Source: Parcubacteria bacterium C7867-008 (GTDB lineage Bacteria > Patescibacteria > Paceibacteria > UBA9973 > UBA2103). From it: DNA of 64,000 nt. Positions 35,128 through 44,788 of the stretch are shown in pieces; within the stretch, counting starts at the first letter, position 1; the number at the start of each line of letters is the position of its first letter. The notes below the pieces were generated by a model that had not been told where the DNA came from, searched no databases, and saw only the letters and a list, made by a program, of their open reading frames with translations. The stretch spans positions 1 to 64,000 of the forward strand of contig LFCR01000006.1 of NCBI GenBank assembly GCA_001189215.1, written 5' to 3'. The position numbers and the translations under genes are program-made.

Positions 35128-36008
35128 AACTAAATCTCCTAAAAAGAATACGAACATATCAGAAAGAGCGGTTCCCACTAGTGGTACTGCTCCTCAGTCT
35201 CGTACCCGCAATTCTTAGTTCTGGTGCAGTGGTTGGGGGAGTGGTGCACCTGGTTCCTCTACTCTGTGCCGTTGTTGTTTCAGTTGCATATTTAGCGCAC
35301 ATTCGAATCATTGATGAACAGCGCGACTATCTCCATGACAATGAATACCACAAGACACGTCCTATTCAGGCAGGGGTGATAACGCTATCTGAGCTTCGTA
35401 CGATAGATCTAGGTATTGTCGTACTAATTCTGGCAGTCTCTTTTTCGTTAGGACTAATTCCACTGATTACTTCGCTAGTGTTAATTGCGTATTCATACCT
35501 TGCCGGTAGGGAATTCTTCTTGGGTGAGAGGTTGCGATCTCATTTCTTTCTGTATAACAGCGTTAATCTGTTGCAGATGGTATTGATGCAGGTGTTGGTG
35601 TATGCCATGTTCGGATTATCAACACTACCTACTGCGCTTATAGTACTACACTTCCTTTTCACCACCTCAGGAACACTCATCTTTGAGTTCCTACGAAAGG
35701 TAAAAATTCCTGGTGAAGATGGAACCGGCAAGGACACGTATACCTGGTATGTCCCTTTTGGGAGAGCACTCTGGATATACTTCCTCCTTTTCTTGGTGAC
35801 GGTATCACTCTTCTTCCTGCTTATTTTACATACTCAAATAAATCAGTATTGGTGGATGTGGATAGGGATTATTGAGGTTTGTTCTGCTCTATTTTGGACG
35901 ATCCTACACAGTACGCAAAAGACGCATAAGACAGAACAGGCCTTGCAAGGCTCCTTTCTCCTTAATTATGCGATTCTCAATATGATCATTTACTTTGCTA
36001 TCATCTAG
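35124..36008 (+). CDS. UbiA-like prenyltransferase family membrane protein
   Basis: 294 residues with eight or nine membrane helices. The first Asp-rich loop reads RIIDEQRDYLHDNEYHKTRP and the second EFLRKVKIPGEDGTGKDTY, matching the two UbiA loops that bind Mg-diphosphate. UbiA enzymes attach prenyl chains to aromatic or other acceptors. The first motif is DEQRDYxxD, close to canonical NDxxDxxxD. The presence in a lipid operon suggests a prenylated membrane lipid, which is an inference. It overlaps DUF3419 by four bases. Confidence 0.82.
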   Translation: MKLNLLKRIRTYQKERFPLVVLLLSLVPAILSSGAVVGGVVHLVPLLCAVVVSVAYLAHIRIIDEQRDYLHDNEYHKTRPIQAGVITLSELRTIDLGIVVLILAVSFSLGLIPLITSLVLIAYSYLAGREFFLGERLRSHFFLYNSVNLLQMVLMQVLVYAMFGLSTLPTALIVLHFLFTTSGTLIFEFLRKVKIPGEDGTGKDTYTWYVPFGRALWIYFLLFLVTVSLFFLLILHTQINQYWWMWIGIIEVCSALFWTILHSTQKTHKTEQALQGSFLLNYAILNMIIYFAII

Positions 36009-36010
36009 GC

Positions 36011-38281
36011 ATGCGTGCCGGCGGGAAAGCAGATTCACTCAAGAAAATTAGAAGCGCTGGACTTAATGTCCCACCGTTTATTGTCTGTGGTCCAACATGG
36101 TCTTTAGATACGATACTCACTACCGTTCAGAAAGAACTGCCTGAAGTACAGTATTTTGCCGTTCGGTCTTCTGGTGCTCAGGAGGATTCAAAGAAGCAAT
36201 CATTCGCTGGGCAATTCTATTCTGCAGTTGGTGTCTCGTTTTCAGATATATCGAATGAAGTTAGTAACGTGCGCACATCCTTTGGTGAAATGGAGGGCTC
36301 GGTCATTATTCAAGAGTTTATCGCTAGTGATTATGCTGGTGTTTTATTTACGAGAGTTGGTGGAGATGTATCAGTGCTTAATGCTATAGAAGGACTATGT
36401 CTGCCAGTGGTTAATGGTGAGTCTTGTGATGAATACATTTGTGCAGAGGACGGTACGCTACAGAGCGTAACGATTCCAGAAGAGAAAGAGGCTATGCGTT
36501 TCCGGGAGGGGAGGATGGTACACGAAAAACGATCAGGGCACGCGCTTACTTCAGAACAGATTTCAAAGGTGCTTGTGATTGGCAGGCAACTGGAGCAGCT
36601 CTTTGGGTGCCCGCAAGATATTGAGTGGTGTTTCCGTGGAGAAGAACTCTATATATTGCAGTCTCGTCCTATAACTAAAGGATTCATAATTGAACAAGAG
36701 ATTCATTTTGATAGTGCAAATATCGCTGAAAGTTATTCAGGTATTGTTCTCCCACTCACGTGTACATTTGCTAGCACGGTATACGAACAGGTATATAAAG
36801 ACTTGCTGATTAAGTCTGGTATTTCAAGCCGGAAGGTTGAACAGCACTCAACCATATTTGAGAATCTGCTCGCGTTCTCCTACGGAAGGATGTACTACAA
36901 CATGAATAATTGGTACCGGATGGCAGAATTTGCTCCCGGGTATAAGAGAAACAAACAGAACTTTGAGCGAATGATAACCAGCTCAATTCAGGAAGACGTG
37001 AGCAGGGCAATTCGTCCTCACTGGAGCTTTATAATTCTGTACCCTTGGATTATTGCCTGGAAGATCATGGGCTTTGACTATACGTGCTGGCAATTCAAAA
37101 CAAAGGTTACTAAACATCTCCGTGATCTTCGAGTTCAAGACTTTGAGAAACTTGAGTACGCATCCTGCATACAGCTATTTGATTCTATTAATCAGAATCT
37201 ACTCAGACGCTGGTATGTAACGGTGGAGAATGATTTCTTTGTTATGACGTATTTAGGAATACTCGGAAAGCTCCTTAATGAAAAAGAACTCCAAGAATCA
37301 ATTATCTTTCCAAGCAAGGCGACAGAACAGATTCAAGCTCTTGTAGAACTAAGTAACACGTTAAGCGGAAACAGTGAGGCGTGGAAGGCAGTTGAATCTA
37401 ACGACCCAAATAGTTTTGGATCGGTACTGCAGGCTAACCCTGAACTTCAGAAGTCTCTTGATGAATATCTTGATATCTTTGGCGGTAGATTTGCGAATGA
37501 ATTGAAACTTGAATCGGTTGATGTTGATGAGGATGTTACCAGGTTGTTTGCCCTACTTAAAGCATATCGTACTCACGAGCTTAAAACAGAACAGCAAGCT
37601 CTAGCTACCCCTAAAAGTCTAATTGTGCGCATGGTGCTTTCCGTGTTTAAAAAGCATGCCGGTAGACGAGAAGAATTTCGGCTACTGCGTTCTAATACAT
37701 TTGCGATGGCTCGGAAACTATTTAAACGGATGGGACATATTCTTACTGAGGAGCGAGTTCTTTTAGATGAGAAAGATGTGTTTTATCTCCACCTTAGTGA
37801 ACTCATGTCAGCTGAGGCACCATCCAACTATCATTTGAAAGATGTGGTTGCTAAACGTAAAGACGAGTACTCACAGTATGCAGATGTGCACCCACCTGCG
37901 TACTTTTCAAGTAGGGGAGGTAGGCCACCGGCAATGGAAATACAGAATACAACTCAACCTAATGACAAAACGATATACGGTAAGCCAGCATCTCCAGGAA
38001 TCGTTTCAGGCAAGGTGCGCGTCTTTGGTGACTTTCATATCCCGAATGAAATTGATTTTGATATTCTCATAACGTCTCATACCGATCCTGGATGGACTCC
38101 ACTCATTGCGCTGTCTAAAGGTCTCATTATCGAGCACGGAGGCGTGCTCTCGCATGCTTCTATTGTTGCTCGTGAGTTGGGTGTCCCTGCGGTGATTGGT
38201 ATTAGCAATGCCATGCAGATCTTCAAGGATGGTCAGGAAGTGCGCATAGATGGATCTACTGGCAGTATTACCGTCCTATAG
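36011..38281 (+). CDS. PEP-synthase/rifampin-phosphotransferase-like dikinase
   Basis: 756 residues in three parts: an N-terminal ATP-binding domain of the pyruvate phosphate dikinase type (AGGKADSLKKI; FAVRSSGAQED; IIQEFIASDYAGVLFTR; DIEWCFRG...LYILQSRPIT), a long helical central domain (~230-650), and a C-terminal swivelling domain with the phosphohistidine in GGVLSHASIVAREL (His near residue 715). There is no PEP/pyruvate barrel domain, so it is not a PEP synthase; the layout matches rifampin phosphotransferases, in which ATP gives a phosphate to an alcohol bound by the central domain. In this operon the acceptor could be a lipid alcohol. Confidence 0.82.
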   Translation: MRAGGKADSLKKIRSAGLNVPPFIVCGPTWSLDTILTTVQKELPEVQYFAVRSSGAQEDSKKQSFAGQFYSAVGVSFSDISNEVSNVRTSFGEMEGSVIIQEFIASDYAGVLFTRVGGDVSVLNAIEGLCLPVVNGESCDEYICAEDGTLQSVTIPEEKEAMRFREGRMVHEKRSGHALTSEQISKVLVIGRQLEQLFGCPQDIEWCFRGEELYILQSRPITKGFIIEQEIHFDSANIAESYSGIVLPLTCTFASTVYEQVYKDLLIKSGISSRKVEQHSTIFENLLAFSYGRMYYNMNNWYRMAEFAPGYKRNKQNFERMITSSIQEDVSRAIRPHWSFIILYPWIIAWKIMGFDYTCWQFKTKVTKHLRDLRVQDFEKLEYASCIQLFDSINQNLLRRWYVTVENDFFVMTYLGILGKLLNEKELQESIIFPSKATEQIQALVELSNTLSGNSEAWKAVESNDPNSFGSVLQANPELQKSLDEYLDIFGGRFANELKLESVDVDEDVTRLFALLKAYRTHELKTEQQALATPKSLIVRMVLSVFKKHAGRREEFRLLRSNTFAMARKLFKRMGHILTEERVLLDEKDVFYLHLSELMSAEAPSNYHLKDVVAKRKDEYSQYADVHPPAYFSSRGGRPPAMEIQNTTQPNDKTIYGKPASPGIVSGKVRVFGDFHIPNEIDFDILITSHTDPGWTPLIALSKGLIIEHGGVLSHASIVARELGVPAVIGISNAMQIFKDGQEVRIDGSTGSITVL

Positions 38282-38283
38282 CT

Positions 38284-39285
38284 ATGGAACTAAGAATGTA
38301 CTCTCCTGACGATCCATCAGCATTCTTTGCACTACTTACAAAGAAATATATCCAACATGAGAACTTCGAGTACTTCCTAAAGGATTCTGAGATTGCATAT
38401 ACATTCTGTACTCAAAGCACATCTATAACCTTTATTCCGATTGCTGCATTTGAAGATGGTATATGTGTTGCACACATTGCACTCATACTTGATAGCAGAC
38501 TTCCAAAAGGTGAGGCCTTCTTTGGCTTTCTCGAAGTACCTAATGATGCATCCTGTTTTGATAAGCTCTGGGACGCTCTCCTTAGGGAATCTCAGCATCA
38601 CGGCATAACTACGCTTAAAGGGCCCGTTAATGGTAGTATCTGGCATCAGTATCGTTGTATAGAAGAAACAGATGGTTCGGAATTCTTCACTGCAGAACCG
38701 ATAACAGAAACCTATTACTACCATCTGCTTACTGAGAAGCGTCCGAGTTCTGAAATACAGTATTTCTCTGCTTATCGCACTCGTTACAGCATGATTCTTA
38801 CGCTCCTGGGTGCCGCATCATATACTCGTCTTTCTCTCACCGGATTTTCCATTAAGGAAGCAACAGAGGTCAGTATTGAAGAAATGCGAACCATTGCAGA
38901 CATATCAAAGAAGACGTTCCATTCAAATTGGGGCTATACAGAACTAACAGAGCAAGAATTCCTACAACTCTATTCTCCTCAGAAACTGAATGCACATCTC
39001 AATAGTTTGTATCTTCTCTATAAAGGTGAGGCGATTATAGGATTCCTTAGTACAGCAAAAGAGAATGATTCAACATTAATTTGTAAGACGATTTGTATTG
39101 TACCCGAGTACCAAGGACAAGGGCTCGGAAATGCGCTTGCATACAAGTTACATCAAGATGCAGAAAATAATGGCATTACCAAAATTGTGTATGCCCTTAT
39201 ACGAGAAGGGAATGCCATAAAGAAATTTCCAAAAGAGCACGCAGTTATCTTTCGTAAATACGCTGCATTTGAATTCACGCTATAA
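38284..39285 (+). CDS. GNAT-family acyltransferase with two domain halves
   Basis: 333 residues. The N-terminal half contains LKGPVNGSIWHQYR, a pattern seen in YghO-like acyltransferase proteins; the C-terminal half is a GNAT domain with the acyl-CoA loop VPEYQGQGLGNALAYK. It would acylate an amine, for example the amino group left by the DUF3419 reaction; this link is an inference. It begins two bases after the dikinase stop. Confidence 0.75.
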   Translation: MELRMYSPDDPSAFFALLTKKYIQHENFEYFLKDSEIAYTFCTQSTSITFIPIAAFEDGICVAHIALILDSRLPKGEAFFGFLEVPNDASCFDKLWDALLRESQHHGITTLKGPVNGSIWHQYRCIEETDGSEFFTAEPITETYYYHLLTEKRPSSEIQYFSAYRTRYSMILTLLGAASYTRLSLTGFSIKEATEVSIEEMRTIADISKKTFHSNWGYTELTEQEFLQLYSPQKLNAHLNSLYLLYKGEAIIGFLSTAKENDSTLICKTICIVPEYQGQGLGNALAYKLHQDAENNGITKIVYALIREGNAIKKFPKEHAVIFRKYAAFEFTL

Positions 39286-39288
39286 CAT

Positions 39289-39906
39289 ATGGAACTTTTA
39301 GGACTTATTTTCGCTTCATCTATTTGCATCCTTATAACAGAAGTGTTGAAACGAAGGTTTTCTCTCCCTGCCTCAATAACAAGAAGGGTAGTGCATGTGC
39401 TAACAGCAGTAGTTGCAGCAGCAGCCCCGCTGTTTGTATCTGAGAGGGAGATAATTATAGTAAGTCTCTTATTTGCTGCAGTCTTATGGTGGAGTCATTC
39501 ACGTGGACTCCTCTCATCTATTCATTCTGTTGAGCGCAAGACATTCGGAGAAGTATGGCTCCCAATTGGTATAGCCATAACTGCTTTCTTGTTCCTCCCA
39601 AACTCAGTTGCCTCGTTCCAGTTTGGAGTACTTATCATGGGTATTTCAGACCCTATAGCAGGCTTCGTTGGAGAAACCCGAGGGAAGCGACGATTAGCAT
39701 TTCTTGGATCAACTAAAAGTATTGAAGGATCAGCTGCTTTCTTTACTTCAAGTATGCTTCTCACAGCTCTCCTCATACCAGTATTTGGGTGCCATCTCCT
39801 TCTTATACCGTTACTGCTTACTATTCTAGAATTTGTACTGATCTTCGGATTAGATAATCTATTTCTCCCTATTGCAGGAGCTTTTCTTGCGCAGATGTTC
39901 CTTTGA
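39289..39906 (+). CDS. CTP-dependent lipid kinase, DGK1/phytol-dolichol kinase family
   Basis: 205 residues, about six membrane helices. Diagnostic segments: ISDPIAGFVGETRGKRR, STKSIEGSAAFF and GLDNLFLPIAGAF, as in SEC59/DGK1/VTE5 kinases and CdsA relatives. Family members phosphorylate dolichol, phytol or diacylglycerol with CTP. It closes the six-gene operon that starts at 33105, four bases after the acyltransferase gene. Confidence 0.85.
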   Translation: MELLGLIFASSICILITEVLKRRFSLPASITRRVVHVLTAVVAAAAPLFVSEREIIIVSLLFAAVLWWSHSRGLLSSIHSVERKTFGEVWLPIGIAITAFLFLPNSVASFQFGVLIMGISDPIAGFVGETRGKRRLAFLGSTKSIEGSAAFFTSSMLLTALLIPVFGCHLLLIPLLLTILEFVLIFGLDNLFLPIAGAFLAQMFL

Positions 39907-40015
39907 CTGGTGGTGTAACGTATTACTGGCTTGCTGTTTAGATCCGAATATGGGGAAAGGAAACACGCATGAAGTTTACGTGATGCTACTATATACATAG
40001 TTCTGCACTCACCAC

Positions 40016-41050
40016 ATGAGAAGTGATATCTTTCTTTCGCGTCCGGGACCTCGAGTATCTTCGAGGTATTTAGTAATTCCCAACCGATATTCCTTCAAGT
40101 TGGTTCGTAGTGTCCGTCAGCCAAAGGAGGCGCCTGCAGTGTCTTCTGAGTTTGCTCCAGCAACTATCCGTGAATCTGTAGTTGCTGAAGTAGTAGCACA
40201 GGTTGTTCTAGATGCGGAAGTACGTGAAGTGGTACGTGTTCCAGGAAAAGGCAGCAAAAAGAATAAAAAGGAGGTTTCTGAACGAGTTGATGAGAGCAAA
40301 CGACTATTCCTTCGTTTAGCTGGTATTGCAGGTCTCGGTGTAGTGGCATCAACGGTCCTCCCTAAAAATGCTCAGGCATATGTAATGGGAAGCTCACCAA
40401 CCTCTGGAGTAGTGGGTCTAAAGAATGGATCTAATGTACGTGTCGATCCTGCTACCGAAGGAGGTAACCTGGCTTCAATAAAGACCAATACAGATCCGCT
40501 TGTATCTTCTGGCGGAGGTGGGTATGTGCGCCAGGACTCTACCGCAACCATTGCAAAAGAGACGGGAGGTAATCTTGCCACAATAGCAGGAAAGGATTTT
40601 GCTACGGAAGCAACTCTCGCAGAGATTAAGGCACAAACTGACAAGTTCACCTTCAGTGGCAGTAACCTTCTTACGTCAGGTGGGGGAGGGGGCGGCGGTG
40701 CTGTTACGGTTAACGACACCACTGACACACAGATCAATCCAGCCACTGATGAGGGAGTCACGCTCTTACGTAGGCTTGTTAAGCAATCTGATTCGTTGGC
40801 GGTGGTGGATTCAGCACAGCGTCAGAAGGTAACCATCGATTCAATCAGTGGATCACTCACTCTTGGTACGATAACAACCGTGGGTACAGTGACGGCAGTT
40901 ACCACGGTTTCTACCGTAACCACCGTTGGTACCGTTACTTCTGCTACCAACCTGGTTGCTCTAGGAGGTGTTGATGGAAGATATCTACATATAGATACGG
41001 CGAGGAACATGTATGCTAATGGTATACGGAGCAATTTGGCATTCTCCTAA
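40016..41050 (+). CDS. Phage-structural-like protein with a Tat-type signal
   Basis: 344 residues. An unusual ~90-residue basic N region leads to ESKRLFLRLAGIAGLG, a hydrophobic stretch and NAQA/Y. This matches the twin-arginine motif (S-R-R-x-F-L-K) with Lys-Arg in place of Arg-Arg, a variant known to work in TtrB. The exported part has phage-structural features: ETGGNLATIAGKDFATE, TLAEIKAQTDKF, a Gly run, TVGTVTAVTTVSTVTT strands and the ending RNMYANGIRSNLAFS. tatC and tatA follow three genes downstream. A TACTAT about 25 bases upstream may be the promoter. Confidence 0.75.
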   Translation: MRSDIFLSRPGPRVSSRYLVIPNRYSFKLVRSVRQPKEAPAVSSEFAPATIRESVVAEVVAQVVLDAEVREVVRVPGKGSKKNKKEVSERVDESKRLFLRLAGIAGLGVVASTVLPKNAQAYVMGSSPTSGVVGLKNGSNVRVDPATEGGNLASIKTNTDPLVSSGGGGYVRQDSTATIAKETGGNLATIAGKDFATEATLAEIKAQTDKFTFSGSNLLTSGGGGGGGAVTVNDTTDTQINPATDEGVTLLRRLVKQSDSLAVVDSAQRQKVTIDSISGSLTLGTITTVGTVTAVTTVSTVTTVGTVTSATNLVALGGVDGRYLHIDTARNMYANGIRSNLAFS

Positions 41051-41056
41051 TTCTGT

Positions 41057-43894
41057 ATGGCACTTACCAACAACCTTAAACCGCAAGTAGATCTCCCCGT
41101 CTGGGAGTGGTGTCGCTTTGCGCCTACGGCATCAGTGGCCTTGTCTGCATTCGCTACGGCTGATGATGGTAGTGCTCGACATATCTACTACATCTCTGCT
41201 TCAACCTTCTATCGCTATGATACGTATGCAGATTCTTGGCAGCAGCTTGCAACCCCTAACGTAGCACCGCTCACCACTCTCGCACTCAGGTACACCGGAT
41301 ATCGCGGGTACCATGGTCGAATTCTCAGTGCCGGCGCAACAAGTGTTCAGATAGGTGGTCTTCGCGGGAACACCCTCAACGGAAAAACAATCAGAATACT
41401 CAGTGGCTCTGGTATCGGACAAGACCGTGTCCTTACTTCCACGGGTGAGACGGTACACGACATGGGGGTTATCACAGGAACTACCACACTCACCCTTGCT
41501 GACTCCACTAAGAAATGGAAATTCAATCAATGGTCTGGATATACCGTTGGTATTACGTTCGGAACAGATGCCACACAGTATAAGAAGATCCTGTATAACG
41601 ACACCACGACGCTCTATATAGGTGATGCAAACCTACAGCCTCATGATCCATGGAATAATCAGGCATTTGCTGCTGTGGCACCATATGCGGTACCAGTTAC
41701 CACCGCCGGTTCGCAAGCGCACTATCAGATTCTTTCTATGAGTTACTCGGTTGCTGCGTGGGACACTACACCTGATTATCGTTCGAACTACACAACGGCA
41801 ACAGGTGGACTGTATCTCATTTCTTCTTCAGCATCAGCACCTTTCTTTACTCTGCAGTACTACGACATCATTCATGATTCCTGGCAGACCAAGACGTGTA
41901 ACCAAGGACTACTTGCAGCGGCATTGGGTACAGACTGTACCTTTGAACGTTTGGCAAAAACGGGAACAGCCTTTCTAAGCTCGACCGCTACGGCGGGTGC
42001 CGCACGTACTCTTACTGATACGGTGCAGACTATGACAGTCGATAGATACTCGAATTATCGACTTCTCATTACAGGAGGTACAGGCGTGGGACAAAGTAGG
42101 AGAATAATTTGTAATACAGCAACTGTCTTCACACTAAACAAAGCCTGGGATACCAACCCAGACAACACTTCAACCTATGAAATATGGGGTGATTATGACA
42201 AAGCATTCCTCGCTGGAGGTGCAGCGGGTGCCATGTATCAATATTCCCCAAGCAACGATTTCTGGATGCAGGGTAGCAGTTTTGATGATGGTGTGGTTGC
42301 AAACATAGCCGTTAAGATGAATGGTTGGGAGGCATTAGGTGTAACAACTGGCGCCAGAATTGCAGCCGGTGTTACCGCCGTTAACGCAACACCAACAGCA
42401 GGCGGTACGGGTTATCTAGTAGGGGACATCCTGACTTGTTCTGTCGGTGGTACTGGTGCACGTGTGATTGTTACCGCAATTGCACCCACGGGTATTGTTT
42501 CGACAATAGAACTTGTGGCATCGGGTACGGTGACGGGCTTTACAACGGGTACTGGAAAGGCGACCACGGGTGGTACTGGATCAGGTTGTACGATTGAAAT
42601 AACATCGATTGGTGCAACCTGTCTTATTACAACCGCATCAGCAAGCTGGTTTAAGACAGGAGATTCAGTAACATTCTCAGGATGTTCTGATGGTGCATAC
42701 AATGCGGCACACACTATCCTTGGTGCAGGCTCAACCACCACATTTGATGTTGCAACCTCTGCAGCAGGTTCTATGGCCGCATCTAACTCACAATCAACAA
42801 CGGTTATTGTGGACCCAACGAAGAGCTGGACGGTAAACGAACATGTGGGTAAGCTTGTGCATCTCTCGGTTGCGGGTACTGCTCCTACCGCTCAGATTCG
42901 TTGGATAACGGCTAACACTGCAACCACCCTCACGGTGGCAACCATCGTTGCTGGTGTAAACGGAACATCGAAGTACGCTATCTATGACTCAAAGGTCTTT
43001 GGAACAGATAACCAGTTCAAGCCTGCTAACCAGCAGAACTGGGGTCATGCATCTGGTGGTTCAACTACAACACTCGCAGACTCCTCGAAGAGTTGGGTTG
43101 TTAACTCTTGGGCAGGGTATAAGTTACGTATTGAGTCTGGAACTGGTTTTGCATCAGGAATAATCTCAATAACCTCCAATACTGCAACGACACTTACGTA
43201 TACAACACAGTCATTCACACCAGATGCAACTACTCATTACGAGATTGCGGATAGCTGGGGTCTAATGACAGCAGCATCAACAACAACGGTAACTGAGACA
43301 GCAACTAAAAACTGGACGGTGAACATGTGGGCAGGTAAGAGGATCCGTATTAGTGGGGGAACTTCTCCTGGACAAGAGGTCTCTATTACTTCAAATACTG
43401 CCACTGTCCTAACAACGGCAACATTAACGCTTCCTGATACCACCTCAACGTATGCCATCTTGGGTATACCGGCCCGTGGTGCGGGTACACAGCTCTTATG
43501 GATCTGGGGGAATACCGATGCCACAACAAAAGGAAAGTATGTTCTTTTGCCAAGAGGTGGCGCATCAAACAGCGCGGATCTTTACGATGTTACGACAGCA
43601 CGTTGGTTATACGGTTACTTCTTCTCACCTCAAGCTGAAACATTCACGACCGGTTCTATGTATGCGTATGACGGTGTGAATACTATATATATGCAGAAGG
43701 ATGCAACAGGTAGGGTGATGGCGTATGACTTCTCAACAAATGCAATCACAACACTAGGCACCATACCGTATGGTCACTCAACGGCGATAATAGGGAACCG
43801 CATGGAGATTATAGAAACAACAGACGGTCTGAAGTATTTGTACATGATGCGACACACAGGATCTGAAGTCTGGCGTATGTTGATATTCTTTTAA
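41057..43894 (+). CDS. Large phage-tail-like repeat protein
   Basis: 945 residues without a signal peptide. The N terminus MALTNNLKPQVDLPVWEWCRF resembles proteins of marine and freshwater phages. About six degenerate repeats of ~60 residues follow the pattern TTTLADSSKSWVVNSWAGYK, then a Gly-rich turn and SITSNTATTLT, plus one block GGTGYLVGDILTCSVGGTGA. These are typical of phage tail or head-fibre proteins. It begins six bases after the Tat-signal gene, so export or assembly with it is likely. No other phage genes (capsid, terminase, portal) are nearby. Confidence 0.72.
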   Translation: MALTNNLKPQVDLPVWEWCRFAPTASVALSAFATADDGSARHIYYISASTFYRYDTYADSWQQLATPNVAPLTTLALRYTGYRGYHGRILSAGATSVQIGGLRGNTLNGKTIRILSGSGIGQDRVLTSTGETVHDMGVITGTTTLTLADSTKKWKFNQWSGYTVGITFGTDATQYKKILYNDTTTLYIGDANLQPHDPWNNQAFAAVAPYAVPVTTAGSQAHYQILSMSYSVAAWDTTPDYRSNYTTATGGLYLISSSASAPFFTLQYYDIIHDSWQTKTCNQGLLAAALGTDCTFERLAKTGTAFLSSTATAGAARTLTDTVQTMTVDRYSNYRLLITGGTGVGQSRRIICNTATVFTLNKAWDTNPDNTSTYEIWGDYDKAFLAGGAAGAMYQYSPSNDFWMQGSSFDDGVVANIAVKMNGWEALGVTTGARIAAGVTAVNATPTAGGTGYLVGDILTCSVGGTGARVIVTAIAPTGIVSTIELVASGTVTGFTTGTGKATTGGTGSGCTIEITSIGATCLITTASASWFKTGDSVTFSGCSDGAYNAAHTILGAGSTTTFDVATSAAGSMAASNSQSTTVIVDPTKSWTVNEHVGKLVHLSVAGTAPTAQIRWITANTATTLTVATIVAGVNGTSKYAIYDSKVFGTDNQFKPANQQNWGHASGGSTTTLADSSKSWVVNSWAGYKLRIESGTGFASGIISITSNTATTLTYTTQSFTPDATTHYEIADSWGLMTAASTTTVTETATKNWTVNMWAGKRIRISGGTSPGQEVSITSNTATVLTTATLTLPDTTSTYAILGIPARGAGTQLLWIWGNTDATTKGKYVLLPRGGASNSADLYDVTTARWLYGYFFSPQAETFTTGSMYAYDGVNTIYMQKDATGRVMAYDFSTNAITTLGTIPYGHSTAIIGNRMEIIETTDGLKYLYMMRHTGSEVWRMLIFF

Positions 43895-43896
43895 TT

Positions 43897-44766
43897 ATGA
43901 ATATTGACTACCTTACACAGCTCCTCACGAACCGACTTGCAGCGCTCGCACTCGCAAAGGACCAGGCATTTCAGTCTGGAGACCTTGAGCGTATCAATAC
44001 GGTTGATATTGAGATTGCTGATGTAACCAATACCCTTGGACAGCTTCGTCTTCTGTCAAATATAAATATTGCTGCAGCAGCAACGAACACGACCGCAGCT
44101 CAGATTGTTTCAACAGGACTTGATGCTGTGCAAAATGTTGTTCAGGGGCCATCGGCAGGAGCAATCATAAATGGATACGACATTTCTGCGTATGCAACGG
44201 ACCCCCTCTATGAACAGAAAGTGCAGAACATACTTGATGCCATGCCACTCTTTGTGACGGCTGATGATATTGACCAGTACATTCAGACCACAGCAGCAGG
44301 GAGTTCTGTAACTGGAGCCATGATACTCACGTCAGCTGCACAGTACGCAATTGATTCGAGACTCATGATCGCAATCATGCAGAATGATTCACAGTTCGGT
44401 ACCCAGGGAGTAGGGGCACGAACCAATAATCCAGGAAACGTTGGCAATACAGGTACGGCGGAACAAATGTTCCCTTCTTGGGAAGAGGGTGTTGGTGCGG
44501 TAGCCAGCTGGCTAAGTAGACACCGAGCAGTAGTTATCGCCGAAGCGCCAATAGTCGTTGAACCTGTTGTCGAACCTGTTGTCGAACCAGCACCTGCTCC
44601 AAAGAAAGTTCGAAAACCAAAGGTAGTACCTGAACCAGTGGAAGAAATTGTAGTTGACGTACCACCTCCTGTTGAAGAAATACCCCTTCCTGTAGAAGTA
44701 CCTCTTCCAACGGCGACCACAACCCCCACAGGAACTGATGATATTACCACCACTACGCCTGCATAG
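43897..44766 (+). CDS. Phage-like protein with a glucosaminidase-like segment
   Basis: 289 residues: a helical N-terminal part (LTQLLTNRLAALALAKDQAFQSGD, described in part, of the kind found in small phage structural proteins), an Ala-rich section, then a lysozyme-like region with AIDSRLMIAIMQNDSQFGTQG and RTNNPGNVGNTG, as in peptidoglycan glucosaminidases. The C terminus is a long Pro/Glu/Val linker. A wall-opening role for the upstream phage-like proteins is plausible. It starts two bases behind the large repeat gene. Confidence 0.65.
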   Translation: MNIDYLTQLLTNRLAALALAKDQAFQSGDLERINTVDIEIADVTNTLGQLRLLSNINIAAAATNTTAAQIVSTGLDAVQNVVQGPSAGAIINGYDISAYATDPLYEQKVQNILDAMPLFVTADDIDQYIQTTAAGSSVTGAMILTSAAQYAIDSRLMIAIMQNDSQFGTQGVGARTNNPGNVGNTGTAEQMFPSWEEGVGAVASWLSRHRAVVIAEAPIVVEPVVEPVVEPAPAPKKVRKPKVVPEPVEEIVVDVPPPVEEIPLPVEVPLPTATTTPTGTDDITTTTPA

Positions 44767-44788
44767 CCTCTCGTGAGATACTTGGGCC

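Noticed and set aside
39522..39998. 158-codon minus-strand ORF over the lipid kinase gene
   Set aside because: The plus strand encodes a clear membrane kinase; the antisense sequence has no family features.
40016..44766. A complete prophage
   Set aside because: No integrase, terminase, portal, capsid or lysis cassette is present, and Tat genes follow directly; only structural-like genes were found.
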